This document shows positions 5,820 to 6,244 of a stretch of 6,244 nt of DNA, piece after piece (the stretch's first letter is position 1; the number at the start of each line of letters is the position of its first letter). Under the pieces are notes generated by a model. It did no database searches and was not told the DNA's origin. It was given only the letters and a program-made list of their open reading frames with translations. The position numbers were made by a program, and so were the translations under genes. The stretch covers positions 1 through 6,244 of the forward strand of contig JAAXXJ010000187.1 in the NCBI GenBank assembly GCA_013334545.1, in the 5' to 3' direction. This DNA comes from Nitrospirota bacterium (lineage in GTDB: Bacteria; Nitrospirota; UBA9217).

Positions 5820-6056
5820 ATGAGTCTGGCCTTTTTCCCGAGCACGGAGAACATGATGAAGGAGATCCAGCAGTGGGTCGCGCTGCGCAAGGTGGAAATG
5901 CTGCAGAGCCTCTGCAACTGCTGCACGTACAAACAGTTCGATTACACCATGTCGCGCGATTGCCGCTCCTGTAACGTGCAGGCGGGGATCCGCAAACTCG
6001 TTCGCGAGGAGAAACGGAAGCCGGCGGAAGGCGATGAACTGCTCGGTGTCTGTTGA
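5820..6056 (+). CDS. small cysteine-containing protein of unknown function
   Basis: I do not recognise this 78-residue protein. It has an amphipathic-looking N-terminal half (about 8-31, including MMKEIQQWVALRKVEMLQ) and a central cysteine group: Cys32, Cys34 and Cys35 (CNCC), then Cys48 and Cys51 (CRSC). A lysine/arginine-rich tail (58-67) and a C-terminal Cys78 follow. No signal peptide or membrane helix is seen, so it is probably cytoplasmic. The paired cysteines could hold a zinc ion or be redox active; this is inference. The ATG at 5820 is chosen because GAGGAG lies at 5805-5810, nine bases upstream; an in-frame TTG at 5784 has no binding site. It is the first gene after the sigma-54 promoter and is followed 60 bases later by an exported-protein gene on the same strand. 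That placement, the binding site and the organised cysteines support a real gene. Confidence 0.75.
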   Translation: MSLAFFPSTENMMKEIQQWVALRKVEMLQSLCNCCTYKQFDYTMSRDCRSCNVQAGIRKLVREEKRKPAEGDELLGVC

Positions 6057-6104
6057 TCCCTGCTCCGTTCGCAGTCGCGGGCCAGAGATCCCATCTGTTG
6101 CATC

Positions 6105-6110
6105 AAGGAG
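6105..6110 (+). promoter_or_regulatory. ribosome binding site of the exported protein gene
   Basis: AAGGAG lies six bases before the ATG at 6117. It is the main evidence, with the signal peptide, that the gene cut by the right edge is real. Confidence 0.75.
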
Positions 6111-6116
6111 AAACCC

Positions 6117-6244
6117 ATGAGACTGCCGATAAAACAACGAACATTACCGCTATTAACCTGGACGGGGGTCCTGCTCATCTTGTCGATCGTGCTGGCTGGC
6201 GAATCGCCCGCCTCCGGTCCTTCCGGACCTGCCGCATCGTTGCC
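6117..6244 (+). CDS. N-terminus of an exported protein, 3' end missing
   Basis: Only 42 complete codons are visible. They read as a classical signal peptide: a basic start (MRLPIKQR), a hydrophobic core from about residue 10 to 27 (LPLLTWTGVLLILSIVLAG), then a small-residue and proline stretch (ESPASGPSGPAAS). Signal peptidase I could cut after VLA (26) or slightly later. There is no lipobox cysteine in the visible part. The mature domain is outside the window, so the function is unknown. The start is fixed by AAGGAG six bases upstream. The first codons include ATA, TTA and CTA, which are rarer in the neighbouring GC-rich genes, a common feature of translation starts of exported proteins. It lies 60 bases after the small Cys protein gene with no terminator between, so both are probably made from the sigma-54 transcript. 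Confidence 0.75.
   Translation, partial: MRLPIKQRTLPLLTWTGVLLILSIVLAGESPASGPSGPAASL

Noticed and set aside
5516..5974. 152-codon open frame overlapping the small Cys protein
   Set aside because: TTG start without a binding site, spans the whole promoter region and overlaps the better-supported gene at 5820 in another frame.
1..6244. CRISPR arrays, tRNA or rRNA genes, insertion sequences
   Set aside because: No repeat-spacer pattern, tRNA cloverleaf, rRNA segment, transposase or flanking inverted repeats were seen.

Overview
The window comes from a GC-rich Gram-negative bacterium that uses sigma-54. The evidence is a two-component pair with a sigma-54 activator-type response regulator, a strong -24/-12 promoter element, an IHF-type site and an exported protein with a signal peptide. 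The style of the proteins would suit a deltaproteobacterial or Nitrospirota-like lineage, but nothing here settles the taxonomy.

Layout: (1) 1-2107, minus strand: uvrA, the DNA-damage recognition ATPase of nucleotide excision repair, cut off by the left edge (702 codons visible). Its own sigma-70-type promoter lies at 2143-2172. (2) 2108-2451: divergent intergenic region with the uvrA promoter and several small dyads close to the next gene. (3) 2452-3894 and 4050-5438, plus strand: a membrane histidine kinase and an NtrC-type response regulator, most like the GlrK/GlrR (QseE/QseF) family, separated by 155 bases. (4) 5439-5819: AT-richer intergenic region. It opens with a long imperfect hairpin right after the regulator stop codon. 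It then carries a candidate GlrR-type site (TGTA-N10-GACA, 5620-5637), a perfect IHF consensus (5695-5707) and a near-consensus sigma-54 promoter (5726-5741). (5) 5820-6056: a 78-residue cysteine-containing protein that I do not recognise, with a good ribosome binding site. (6) 6117 to the right edge: the N-terminus of an exported protein with a clear signal peptide, probably in the same transcript.

How the genes may work together: the kinase probably senses an envelope signal through its 150-residue periplasmic domain and phosphorylates Asp57 of the regulator. The regulator would bind upstream of the sigma-54 promoter, with IHF bending the DNA between, and switch on the small Cys protein and the exported protein. 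In enterobacteria GlrR drives the small RNA gene glmY through sigma-54 with this same arrangement of sites. Here the adjacent target would be a protein-coding operon of unknown function. The promoter elements are visible in the sequence; the regulatory link is inference.
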